Below are positions 43,630 to 51,990 of a stretch of 64,000 nt of DNA, in pieces. Source of the stretch: Ruegeria marisrubri. GTDB lineage: Bacteria; Pseudomonadota; Alphaproteobacteria; Rhodobacterales; Rhodobacteraceae. The translations under genes were made by a program, and so were the position numbers. Each line of letters starts with the position of its first letter. The stretch's first letter is position 1. A model generated the notes under the pieces. The model saw nothing but the letters and a program-made list of their open reading frames with translations. It made no database searches and was not told the DNA's origin. The stretch covers positions 310,001 through 374,000 of the forward strand of contig NZ_LQBQ01000001.1 in NCBI RefSeq assembly GCF_001507595.1, given 5' to 3'.

Positions 43630-43656
43630 TTCCGCAACGGCGCCGTTGGGCAGTGG

Positions 43657-44178
43657 TCACCGCTCGGCGTTCTCTTGCACGGTGTTCAGACACCAATCGC
43701 GGATGGCATCGGCCTCGGCGGGCAGGGTTTCGGCAAAACCGCCGGCGAAGGTGTCGAACTCGGCCCTGCTTGCGGGGCCGACACCCACCAGAACCGGGAT
43801 GCCGAGTTCCAGCGCCTCACCGATCACGTTGCGGAATCCACGGCCTGCGACCTCTTCGGGGCCGAACTTGTTGAGAATGAAAATCTGGGCCTCGTGTAGC
43901 GCGCCGTTTTCGACCTGGGCCACGCTTTCGGCGATTGCGCCGGGGTCCAGCCGGCAGGCGCCCGATCCCTGGCCCAGCGACTGAGTGATCTTGATCACCG
44001 GCCCGGCAGGCAAAACGCGGACTTTCATGTCGCAGCCGTTTTCAAACTCGCTGACATGCTCCAGAACCTTGACGATGCCCGACGTGCGGACCCCCGCGGT
44101 TTCGAGCGCCTGAGCGGTTTTGCTCAGAAGCCGGTCGGTTTCTCCACGCTCAGGGGCGCTGACAACTCCGATTTTCAT
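43657..44178 (-). CDS. DUF2478-family protein, putative nucleotide-binding
   Basis: The 173-residue protein matches the pattern of the DUF2478 family: NGCDMKVRVLPAGPVI, CRLDPGAIAE, ILNKFGPEEVAGRGFR and LGIPVLVGV. No classical Walker A is visible near the N-terminus (GVVSAPERGETDRLL), so nucleotide binding is doubtful for this copy. Family members are often located near molybdenum or anaerobic-respiration genes. Here it is the last gene of the ubiTUV-nnrS operon. Its function is unknown. Confidence 0.75.
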   Translation of the reverse strand: MKIGVVSAPERGETDRLLSKTAQALETAGVRTSGIVKVLEHVSEFENGCDMKVRVLPAGPVIKITQSLGQGSGACRLDPGAIAESVAQVENGALHEAQIFILNKFGPEEVAGRGFRNVIGEALELGIPVLVGVGPASRAEFDTFAGGFAETLPAEADAIRDWCLNTVQENAER

Positions 44179-44190
44179 TTGTTCCCTCCT

Positions 44191-45402
44191 TCAGGATTCC
44201 GGGGCTTTCAGTGGTGTCTGTGAGCGGCGACCGCTCAGAACTGGTCTGTCGACAGGCCCAAACAGGGCGGGCAGCAGGCGCAGCGTGAAAACTAACCAAC
44301 CCAGACACCAAAGCGCCCCCGACAGGGTGAGGTTCTCCGGCAGCGCGGCTCGAACACAGGTTGCAAGCCAGATCAATGCGAAACCGGAGGCGAATCCGGG
44401 GCCGGCCCGCAGACCTCCCGCTACTCGCCGGGCAGCCGCGCGGCCGGCGATGGCAAAGACCAGCCCGCCCATCGCGCCCACCGTGAGCATGTGCAGGGCA
44501 TCGGTGTCTGAAATGGGCAGCGGCGCCAGTCGGGCGATGCCTGCCAGCCCAAGACCAAGGGGCAACCACAGGTAGCCCAGATGCAGCGCGACCAGCAGCG
44601 GCTCCGACAGGATCGTCGAACTGCGCCAACCGCGCATGTGCCACAGCAACAAGGCCGCGGTGATGACCGGAAGGCCGCCGGTCGGCAAGTCTAGGCCGGT
44701 GGCCTGTAATCCCATCGCAGCAACAAGTGCGATCGCGGCCGCAACCGGCAAGCGCGGGACAGGTCTTGCGCCGACATGCCCCGATTGCGCCAGCCAGCTT
44801 TCGGTGAAGGCCGGCACCAGCTTGCCGCCGACCAACGACATCAGCAGGGCGAAAACAAAGACGGCGGCATGGACGAACTCGCGCCCCACGGCCAACTCTC
44901 CCAAGGCGAGGGCCCGCAACAGCGCCGCGTCCGTGCCGGCCAGGACAATGATCGCTAAAACGAAGCCGAGTTTGGGCCAGCTTCGTGACGCCACGATCTG
45001 GCGCGTCAGCAGGGCCGCGAGACACAGGAAGTAGCTTGCCCCGGCGAGGGCCAGAACCGGCGGGGCGAGTTGCCCGGCATTGAAGGCGGCAATGCGCGCC
45101 AACAGCCACAGCAGGGTCAGGAACACGAGCGGCCTGCCGCTGACCGGCTGCTTCCCGGTCCAGCTTGGCAGGGCCGTCAACATATAGCCGCCGACAGCCG
45201 CGCCGCCGAAGCCGAACAACATCTCGTGGGCGTGCCACAATCCCGGCGATAGGACCTCTGGCGGCAGGCCCAGAGGCCATTGGGCGACGGTGGCGATGGC
45301 GCAAAGCGCGGCGGCCAGAAACAACGGTCTGAAGGGGGCGTCCCAGAACTGGCCGACCGCACCCATTTGGCGGCTCAGGCGCTGGCTTGCGCCCCGGACC
45401 AT
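44191..45402 (-). CDS. nnrS: NnrS-family membrane protein
   Basis: NnrS is a heme- and copper-containing membrane protein linked to nitric-oxide stress in denitrifiers. This copy of about 403 residues has roughly twelve hydrophobic segments and the family motifs PFRPLFLAAAL, GLWHAHEMLFGFGGAAVGGY and DALHMLTVGAMGG, with histidines that could bind heme. The start is uncertain: ATG 45402 overlaps the ubiV gene, while ATG 45366 begins just after its stop. Its place in a ubi operon facing ubiDX, in a genome with Nap, suggests protection or signalling during nitrate respiration. Confidence 0.87.
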   Translation of the reverse strand: MVRGASQRLSRQMGAVGQFWDAPFRPLFLAAALCAIATVAQWPLGLPPEVLSPGLWHAHEMLFGFGGAAVGGYMLTALPSWTGKQPVSGRPLVFLTLLWLLARIAAFNAGQLAPPVLALAGASYFLCLAALLTRQIVASRSWPKLGFVLAIIVLAGTDAALLRALALGELAVGREFVHAAVFVFALLMSLVGGKLVPAFTESWLAQSGHVGARPVPRLPVAAAIALVAAMGLQATGLDLPTGGLPVITAALLLWHMRGWRSSTILSEPLLVALHLGYLWLPLGLGLAGIARLAPLPISDTDALHMLTVGAMGGLVFAIAGRAAARRVAGGLRAGPGFASGFALIWLATCVRAALPENLTLSGALWCLGWLVFTLRLLPALFGPVDRPVLSGRRSQTPLKAPES

Positions 45403-46286
45403 TCCGTGCCGCTTGCGCCGGTCAGGAAGCCGTCGCTCAGCCGAATGTCTGGTTGCGCCCGTTGCAGCGCCTCGGCCACGGCGCCTGCGGCCAGTTCCCC
45501 GTCCAGCCTCTTGCGCCAGAGCGCGCACAGCCCCGCAAAATCGCCGGTTTGCGGCGACAGGCGCAGGGCGGACACACCCGCATCACGCAGGGTCTCGACC
45601 TGATGATCGGCGCAGGCATGCGTATCCGACAGAGTCTGCACCCCGTTCATCGCCAGAAAACTGCGGTTCTCCAGCGTGCGCACATCCAGCCCATCGGGGT
45701 CCTCCTCGCAGGCGAACTGGCAATTGTCCTTGGTCCGGCCATGACGGCGCGCGTGATAGCAGCGCCCCGAAATCGCCAGCGGCACCCGGCCATAGCCCCA
45801 GACCTCGATCGCGACGCCCAGATCACGACCGGCCTGCGCCAATGTCCTGACTGCCTCCAACGGCAGTTCGGGAGGCAGGCAGACGCGGGTGGCGCCCATC
45901 CCCGCCAGCCAGGAAAGCGTGCTCTCGTTATAGACGTTGACCAGCGGTCCTACGGAAAACTTCGCGCCTTCGGGCAACAGGGCCAGAGCGGTCAGGTCGT
46001 TGATTTCGACTTCTACCCCCATCTCGGCCAGTTCCGCGGTCATCTTGCGCTCGCGTTTGAGTGTGACCAGCGCGAGGCTGGTCAGAACCGGCTGCTTGCC
46101 CGCCTTCTGCAGCGTGGTGATCGCCGCCGGAATGCGGTCCTGGTAGAAGGGCAGCCGTTTGGAACAGACAAGCTCGCCCAGAACGACGCGGTCCACGGGG
46201 GCCTGCGCCAGTTGGTCATAGAGAGCGGACCACGGCTCGGGTTTCCAGAAGAACTGGTTGGCTCCGACTGTCAGTTCCATGCCCAT
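45375..46286 (-). CDS. ubiV: UbiV, U32-family protein for oxygen-independent ubiquinone hydroxylation
   Basis: UbiV and UbiU form a 4Fe-4S heterodimer that hydroxylates the ubiquinone ring without O2. The 303-residue protein has the U32 pattern LGELVCSKRLPF and the cysteine-rich SGRCYHARRHG followed by CQFAC, consistent with cluster ligation. Its start and the ubiU stop overlap by one base (TAATG). Together with ubiT it supports quinone synthesis for anaerobic respiration. Confidence 0.93.
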   Translation of the reverse strand: MGMELTVGANQFFWKPEPWSALYDQLAQAPVDRVVLGELVCSKRLPFYQDRIPAAITTLQKAGKQPVLTSLALVTLKRERKMTAELAEMGVEVEINDLTALALLPEGAKFSVGPLVNVYNESTLSWLAGMGATRVCLPPELPLEAVRTLAQAGRDLGVAIEVWGYGRVPLAISGRCYHARRHGRTKDNCQFACEEDPDGLDVRTLENRSFLAMNGVQTLSDTHACADHQVETLRDAGVSALRLSPQTGDFAGLCALWRKRLDGELAAGAVAEALQRAQPDIRLSDGFLTGASGTEWSGAQASA

Positions 46287-47269
46287 TACCTCCAGGTCTT
46301 CTTGTAGGCGCCGGTCGTGGTGGCCTGCCCCTCGGAGAGCGAGGCCAGCATGCCCTGCGGGATCGGCTGCCCTGCCGCCTGGGCATCAACCGCCGCGCGG
46401 AAATTGCGCACCACCTGCGCCACGTAGGACCGCGACCGCTGCCGACCCTCGATCTTGAGCGCGGTGACCCCCGCCTTGGCCAGTTGCGGGATCAGTTGCT
46501 CGGCGTTCAGGCTGACCGGATCCTCGAACAGGTGGCCGGTCTTGCCGCCAGCGGTAAAGCATCCCTTGCACAGGGTCGGGTAGGGGGCCGGTTCATCCCG
46601 ACCGACCCGGTGGATCGTGTAGCCGCCCAGACGGGCGTCGAGCCCGTCGCCGGTCTCGCGATACTCCACATGGCTGGCCGGAGAGCAGACCCCGTTCATG
46701 TTCGGAGACTTGCCCGTCGCGTAGGAGGACAGCGAACACCGGCCTTCGGCCATCACGCACAACCCGCCGAACACGAACACCTCGGTCTCGACATCGGTCT
46801 CGGCATTGATCGCGGCGATCTCGGGCACCGACAGAACGCGCGGCAGAACCACCCGCTTCACGCCGAAGGCCCGGGCGTAGAAATTGATGATGTCGGCATT
46901 GGCCGCCGCCGCCTGCACCGAGAGGTGGCGACGCAGATCGGGGTGATTGCGCGCGGCATAGTCCAGCAGACCCGGATCGGCTAGGATGACCGCATCGGCC
47001 CCGGCAGTTTCCGAATCGGCGACCGCCTGCCGCCAGATCTCTTCCGCTCCGGCGCGCGGATAGGTGTTGATCGCCACCAGCACCTTGGCGCCATGGGCGT
47101 GGGCGAAACGCACGCCTTCCTGCATCTCTTCTCGGCTGAAGTTCAGGCCGGGAAAGTTCCGGGCGTTGGTTTCATCGGCGAAACCGCAATAGACGGTGTG
47201 CGCGCCTGCCTTGACAGCTGCGCGCAGGGCGGCCGGAGTGCCGGCCGGGCAAACGATCTCCATTACCAT
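46286..47269 (-). CDS. ubiU: UbiU, U32-family partner of UbiV
   Basis: The 327-residue protein has U32 features: MEIVCPAGTPAALRAAVKAGA, VFGGLCVMAEGRCSLSSY and a downstream Cys pair in LCKGCF. These place the four cysteines expected for the 4Fe-4S cluster of UbiU. It acts with UbiV in O2-independent hydroxylation steps of ubiquinone synthesis. It overlaps the ubiT end by 7 bp and ubiV by one base, so the trio is tightly coupled. Confidence 0.94.
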   Translation of the reverse strand: MVMEIVCPAGTPAALRAAVKAGAHTVYCGFADETNARNFPGLNFSREEMQEGVRFAHAHGAKVLVAINTYPRAGAEEIWRQAVADSETAGADAVILADPGLLDYAARNHPDLRRHLSVQAAAANADIINFYARAFGVKRVVLPRVLSVPEIAAINAETDVETEVFVFGGLCVMAEGRCSLSSYATGKSPNMNGVCSPASHVEYRETGDGLDARLGGYTIHRVGRDEPAPYPTLCKGCFTAGGKTGHLFEDPVSLNAEQLIPQLAKAGVTALKIEGRQRSRSYVAQVVRNFRAAVDAQAAGQPIPQGMLASLSEGQATTTGAYKKTWR

Positions 47270-47805
47270 GCGAGTTCCTCGGGTGGACGGGACAGGCAGA
47301 TGCCCATTCGGCGCTCCGTCAGGGTGATGATGCGCCGCAAGGGCGCGGCAAAGGGGCCAGAGAGGCGGGCGGCCTCTTCGGCGAAATCCAGTTCGGCATC
47401 GTCGATGGCGTTGCGCAGGGCCAGCGCGGCGGCGGTGTCGCCCTCGATGACCAGATCGCGGGAAAAGAACAGAGCGTCGCCGTCATAGGCGCCGTGAACC
47501 AGCCCCAGGAACGCGGCCAGCGGGCCGGCGATCCGGGCGTCGCCCTGCGCCGAGCGGCGCCGGACGGTGACCTTGGGCGCGCCGCCCCTCGGTTCCAGCA
47601 GGATGACGAAGGGCAGGTCGGTCGGGTCGAGAACGAATTTGGCGTGCGCGTGTTCCCCGAGACGGCGGAACAGGCCGGGATGGTTGCGCGCCACCGCCCG
47701 GGCAAAGGTGTTGAGGGACAGGGACAGCGGCGCCAGAGGCGCCAGCGCCATCGGCCGTGCCAGCAGCGGCGGAACCTCGGGAATGGAAACGTGTGTTTCG
47801 TTCAA
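47263..47805 (-). CDS. ubiT: UbiT, SCP2-domain accessory factor for anaerobic ubiquinone synthesis
   Basis: The 180-residue protein has an SCP2-like lipid-binding fold with GDARIAGPLAAFLGLVHGAYDGDALFFSRDL as its core and the IEGDTAAALALRNAIDD strand-helix. UbiT is thought to bind isoprenoid intermediates for UbiUV. It is the first gene of the minus-strand operon and follows a candidate FNR-activated promoter. Confidence 0.9.
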   Translation of the reverse strand: MNETHVSIPEVPPLLARPMALAPLAPLSLSLNTFARAVARNHPGLFRRLGEHAHAKFVLDPTDLPFVILLEPRGGAPKVTVRRRSAQGDARIAGPLAAFLGLVHGAYDGDALFFSRDLVIEGDTAAALALRNAIDDAELDFAEEAARLSGPFAAPLRRIITLTERRMGICLSRPPEELAW

Positions 47806-47847
47806 CAGGGGGGCCTTTCTGCCTGTTGGATGTGGTCTTTCCCGGAC

Positions 47848-47889
47848 CTTCTAGGAAACCGTCGGCGGGTAGCACCTGACCAAAGTCAA
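47848..47889. promoter_or_regulatory. FNR-like box in the ubiT/ubiD divergent promoter region
   Basis: CTGAC-CAAA-GTCAA lies at 47876-47889, one mismatch from TTGACNNNNGTCAA. Toward ubiT its centre is 32 bp from TAGAAG (47848-47853 on the minus strand), the class II activator spacing, and the leader would be about 36 bases. Toward ubiD the equivalent -10 position reads TACGCG (47912-47917), a poor match. The box resembles the one at the nap promoter. Confidence 0.6.
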
Positions 47890-47938
47890 ACTCCCCCCCT
47901 CTTTTTACTGATACGCGCTGACAAAAAAGGAGGCGGCC

Positions 47939-49447
47939 ATTCGCGCTTTTCCCCCATATCCCAACCTGCGTGGTTTTCTGGACTGGTGCGCCGGGACGGG
48001 GCAGTTCGTATCGATTGCCGAACCCGTCCCCGTTCGTCACCGCATGACCGCCGTGCACAGGGCCGTGCTCGAGCGCGGCGGCCCGGTGCTGCGTTTCGAT
48101 CATCCGGTTCTGGGCGACGGCAGGCGGTCAGAGATGCCGGTCGTCACCAATCTGTTCGGAACCGCCGAGAGGGTGGCCGCCGGACTGGGCGTGTCAGAGG
48201 AGAGTCTAGAGGAATTGGGCGCGTTTCTGGCCGAGTTGCGCTCGCCCTCGCCGCCGGACGGGATGAAGGATGCCCTGTCGCGCTGGCCGATGCTCAAGGC
48301 GGCGCTGACCACGCGGCCCAAGGTCTGCCGGTCGGCCCCCGTCCAGCAGGAGGTTCAAGGCGGCGAGGATGTGGACCTGTCGCGCATCCCGGTTCAGACG
48401 CACTGGCCGGGGGATGCGGGGCCGCTGATCACATGGCCGGTCGTGCTGACACGGCCTTTCGGGTCCGATGCAGAGGATGCCGGGAAGTACAATGCAGGTG
48501 TTTACCGGGTGCAGGTGCTGGACCGCAGCCGGGCAATCATGCGCTGGCTGCCGCATCGGGGTGGTGCCGCGCATCACCGTGGTTGGGCAAGGGCAGGGGA
48601 GCCGACACCGGTGGCCATCGTTCTGGGTGCCGACCCGGCCACCTTGCTGTCATCCGCCCTGCCGTTGCCGGAAACCGTGTCGGAACTGACCTTCTCGGGT
48701 GTCCTCAGCGGATGCAGGCCGCGACTGGTGCCGGCGAAAACCGTTCCCTTGCTTGTTCCGGCCGAGGCTGAGATCGTGCTGGAGGGTTGGGTATCACCGA
48801 CCGAGACCGCGCCCGAAGGGCCGTTCGGCGACCACACGGGATACTACAACCCCGCCGAGCCGTTCCCGGTTGTCACCATCACCGCGATCACCCATCGCCG
48901 CGACCCGCTGTATCTTTCGACCTATACCGGCCGCCCGCCGGACGAACCGGCAATCATCGGCGGCGTGTTCAACAAACTGGCCCTGCCCACGATCCGCGCG
49001 CAGATCCCCGAGATCCGAGACCTCTGGCTGCCGCCTGCGGCCTGCTCCTACCGCATGGCGGTCGTCAGCATCGACAAACGCTATCCTGGGCAGGCAAGGC
49101 GGGTAATGATGGCGCTGTGGGGGATGCTGCCACAGTTCAGCTACACCAAGATGATTGTCGTGGTCGATGACGACATCGACCCGTCGAACTGGGATGACAT
49201 CGCCTGGGCCCTGTCCACGCGGATGGATCCGTCCCGCGACGTCATGATGATAGAGAATACGCCCATGGACTACCTCGATTTCGCCTCGCCGCAGGCCGGT
49301 CTGGCCGGGAAGATCGGTTTTGACGCGACTACCAAGATCGGCTCGGAAACCGCGCGGGAATGGGGCGAGGTCATGCGCACGGCCCCGGAGGATGCGGCAT
49401 TTGCCGACGACCTGCTGAGACGGGTTCTGCCGGAGATGGCCCGATGA
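47939..49447 (+). CDS. ubiD: UbiD-family prenylated-FMN decarboxylase, probable ATT start
   Basis: UbiD-family enzymes decarboxylate aromatic acids using prenylated FMN; this one is probably 4-hydroxy-3-polyprenylbenzoate decarboxylase. The ETAPEGPFGDHTG segment carries the conserved catalytic glutamates. The first ATG (48044) would drop conserved N-terminal sequence: in-frame codons upstream encode NLRGFLDWCAGTGQFVSIAE, which aligns with the UbiD opening. The frame opens after a stop at 47909 and has no ATG, GTG or TTG before 48044. An ATT at 47939 sits five bases after a strong AAGGAGG (47927-47933). I therefore propose ATT initiation and 502 residues. ubiX overlaps its stop. Confidence 0.85.
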   Translation: MRAFPPYPNLRGFLDWCAGTGQFVSIAEPVPVRHRMTAVHRAVLERGGPVLRFDHPVLGDGRRSEMPVVTNLFGTAERVAAGLGVSEESLEELGAFLAELRSPSPPDGMKDALSRWPMLKAALTTRPKVCRSAPVQQEVQGGEDVDLSRIPVQTHWPGDAGPLITWPVVLTRPFGSDAEDAGKYNAGVYRVQVLDRSRAIMRWLPHRGGAAHHRGWARAGEPTPVAIVLGADPATLLSSALPLPETVSELTFSGVLSGCRPRLVPAKTVPLLVPAEAEIVLEGWVSPTETAPEGPFGDHTGYYNPAEPFPVVTITAITHRRDPLYLSTYTGRPPDEPAIIGGVFNKLALPTIRAQIPEIRDLWLPPAACSYRMAVVSIDKRYPGQARRVMMALWGMLPQFSYTKMIVVVDDDIDPSNWDDIAWALSTRMDPSRDVMMIENTPMDYLDFASPQAGLAGKIGFDATTKIGSETAREWGEVMRTAPEDAAFADDLLRRVLPEMAR

Positions 49448-50010
49448 CCGCGCCGCGGGTGGTGCTGGGGGTTGCCGGTGCTTCGGGTGCCGCGCTGGGC
49501 CTGTCCGTTGCGCGGCAACTCCGGGACTTGCAGATCGAAGTCGATCTGGTGGTCAGCCCTGCTGCGGAAAGGACACTGCGCGAGGAATGCGGTCCCGACG
49601 CGCCCGAACGGCTGCGTGCCATGGTCACCCGCTCGCACCCGGTCGGGGATATCGGCGCCACCATCGCCTCGGGCTCGGTTCCGGTGGCGGGCATGATCGT
49701 CGCGCCTTGCTCGATGCGCAGCCTTGCCTCGATTGCGAACGGTCTTGACGACAACCTCCTGACCCGCGCTGCGGGCGTCCAATTGAAAGAGCGCCGTCGT
49801 CTTGTCCTCCTGCCGCGCGAGGCTCCGCTGACACTGGCCCATCTGCGCAACATGACCGCCGTTACCGAGATGGGCGCGATCCTGCTGCCACCTGTTCCGG
49901 CATTTTACCTTTTGCCGAATACCGTTCAGGAGATCATCGACCAGATCGCCGCGCGCGCCATCGATCTGCTGGGGCTCTCCAGGCCCGTAGCGCGGCAGTG
50001 GTCCGGATGA
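49444..50010 (+). CDS. ubiX: UbiX, flavin prenyltransferase
   Basis: UbiX makes the prenylated FMN cofactor that UbiD needs. The 188-residue protein starts at ATG 49444 (MTAPRVVLGVAGASGAALGL), overlapping the ubiD stop by 4 bp. It has VAPCSMRSLASIANGLDDNL and LVLLPREAPLTLAHLRNM, both typical of UbiX/Pad1. Pairing with ubiD is the normal arrangement for a cofactor-dependent decarboxylase. Confidence 0.95.
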   Translation: MTAPRVVLGVAGASGAALGLSVARQLRDLQIEVDLVVSPAAERTLREECGPDAPERLRAMVTRSHPVGDIGATIASGSVPVAGMIVAPCSMRSLASIANGLDDNLLTRAAGVQLKERRRLVLLPREAPLTLAHLRNMTAVTEMGAILLPPVPAFYLLPNTVQEIIDQIAARAIDLLGLSRPVARQWSG

Positions 50011-50106
50011 AACACCGCCCTGACCCGGCCGCTTGCGGCCAAACCGGTTCGGGACCTGCAATGTGGAACAGCCGACGGTCGCTTTGCATTTCGGCGCGCC
50101 GCCGTG

Positions 50107-51927
50107 TCAGAATGCTTTGCTGACTTCTTCGAGATAGGACACAAGTTCTTGAATGACCGCTTCGTCGTGAATACCGGGATCGGGCATTGAGGTGCCCGCG
50201 GCAAAAGACTGCGGATCGCGCAGATACTGCGCCAGCTTTTCCTTGGTCCAGCTGCCGCCCCTGTCGAGGAGCGCGGTGGAATAGCCCTGGAAGCTGGTCG
50301 AGGCGATGTCCTCTTCAAATATCCTGGCAAGGCTCGGCGACCGCTCATGATCGCCGATCTCGAAGGAATGGCATTCCGCACAGGATTCAATTGCGGATGC
50401 CAACTGATCGGCCATTCGATCTGACAGGTTTTTCCGGATCACGAATTTATCAAATAAAACAGATGCATTCAGCCGGTCCCTGCCCGACAGGAAAATCAAG
50501 GTCCTGTCGTCGGTCCAGAGCACGATACGCCCGTCGTCGTGCTGATGGATGTCCCGTATCCGGGAGCCGACACGGATCCGTTCGGAATAGACCACGCGCC
50601 CCTGTGCGAGCCTGAGCCGGAACAGGCTACCATCCAGCAGCGTGGCGACGAGCAGATCACCATCCCACGCCGGGTGGAAGCCGTCGATCTGAATGACGGA
50701 GGACACCGCGATCGACGGCACCCAGGAAAAGAGCGGTCTATCGAAGTTTTCATGTCGCCCGAAGCTCAGTGAGCCGGGAATCGCGCTGGCGTCCCAGTAG
50801 GTCAAACCATATGACTCCAGTGGCCAACCGTAGTTGGCGCCATCGCGCACGAGGTTCAATTCGTCTCCGCCCCTTGGGCCGTGCTCGGTCGAGAACAGCC
50901 TCCCGTCGGAGGCTAGGGTCAGGCCTTGGGGGTTACGGTGCCCCATTGAAACGATCCTGGAATCGCCCGAGGCGGTGTCGATTGCCAGGATCTTTCCGTA
51001 TTCCGCCGTGGGATCCTGCGCGATTCCCGGACCGGGTTCCGACCGCATTCCGTCAAAATGAAAATCTCCGCTTGTCATGTACAGCGTGGAGGGGGCCCGG
51101 AAGGCCAGTTTTCCTCCGGCCATGTGACCTTCGATCGCGAAATGCCGGCTCTTCAGCGGCAGGCATGGCTTGGTACGGTAGAGTATCCGCCAATCCGCCG
51201 GCCCGGCCCGTACCTCGTCGATCGACTGGACCGTCGCGTCCAGCCGCAGAAGTGCAACCGTGTTGGTCACGCATTTTTCTGCCGGATGATACTCGGAATA
51301 GGCAATGGCCAGAGCCGGCCCATCCGGGTCAGAGATATGAAGCAGATCGTTGTACCGCAGATACCCCTTTTCGATCCCGAAGTCTGCGAAGTCCGGGTCA
51401 TCTGCGAGTGCCTCATAGGCTGCGCGGTTCGTGTCGGGGGCGGTGATGTTCGTTGCCCGGATATTCTTGCCCGAACTCGCGGCATAGATGCGTCCGTCAT
51501 AGGGCAACAGAAGAACATCGCGGCCGAACGAGGCAAGACCTCCACCATTCTCGCTGACGGTGTGAAACGGGCCGGAGCGGTTCAGTGGGACGAGGCCGAC
51601 ATCCGCTTGCAGAATGATGAGGTGGGAATTCAGTTGTTCGAGGTCCAGAGTCCCGGCAGTCTTCGGCAACACGCCTGTCACGGCCTGTTCGAGCTTTCGG
51701 TCGACCTTGTCGAAGACCCGGTGTGGAAACCATTTGTGCTTGCCGATCTCAAATCCGGCAAAAACGGAAAGCCCGATGCAGGCGAGAACGACGAGGGCCA
51801 CGGTGACACGGCCGAGCCACCGAGACAGGCCTGATGGCCGGCGGACCAGCCCAGTGGTTCCGGCTTCTGTGGTTCTGGGTTCCATCTGGTCCCGGCGGTT
51901 TGCTACCGTTTCCTGGCCGTGCGGCAT
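50107..51927 (-). CDS. Membrane-anchored beta-propeller (PQQ-sugar-dehydrogenase-like) fused to cytochrome c
   Basis: This 606-residue protein starts at ATG 51927, preceded by AGGTGG. One membrane helix (about residues 40-60) is followed by a long periplasmic region containing GHRNPQGLTLASDGRLFSTE and HGPRGGDELNLV, motifs of soluble glucose dehydrogenase/YliI-type six-bladed propellers. A C-terminal c-type heme motif CAECH (about residues 516-520) is followed by a probable Met ligand near 581 in TSMPDPG. Such a fusion suggests a quinoprotein-like dehydrogenase delivering electrons to its own heme, though PQQ use is not proven. It is the last gene of a glycosyltransferase/FAD cluster. Confidence 0.78.
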   Translation of the reverse strand: MPHGQETVANRRDQMEPRTTEAGTTGLVRRPSGLSRWLGRVTVALVVLACIGLSVFAGFEIGKHKWFPHRVFDKVDRKLEQAVTGVLPKTAGTLDLEQLNSHLIILQADVGLVPLNRSGPFHTVSENGGGLASFGRDVLLLPYDGRIYAASSGKNIRATNITAPDTNRAAYEALADDPDFADFGIEKGYLRYNDLLHISDPDGPALAIAYSEYHPAEKCVTNTVALLRLDATVQSIDEVRAGPADWRILYRTKPCLPLKSRHFAIEGHMAGGKLAFRAPSTLYMTSGDFHFDGMRSEPGPGIAQDPTAEYGKILAIDTASGDSRIVSMGHRNPQGLTLASDGRLFSTEHGPRGGDELNLVRDGANYGWPLESYGLTYWDASAIPGSLSFGRHENFDRPLFSWVPSIAVSSVIQIDGFHPAWDGDLLVATLLDGSLFRLRLAQGRVVYSERIRVGSRIRDIHQHDDGRIVLWTDDRTLIFLSGRDRLNASVLFDKFVIRKNLSDRMADQLASAIESCAECHSFEIGDHERSPSLARIFEEDIASTSFQGYSTALLDRGGSWTKEKLAQYLRDPQSFAAGTSMPDPGIHDEAVIQELVSYLEEVSKAF

Positions 51928-51990
51928 GAGTTCCACCTATACATACGGCGGTCGATCAAATTCCCTTGGCCGATGGCGCGAGGCTGTTGC

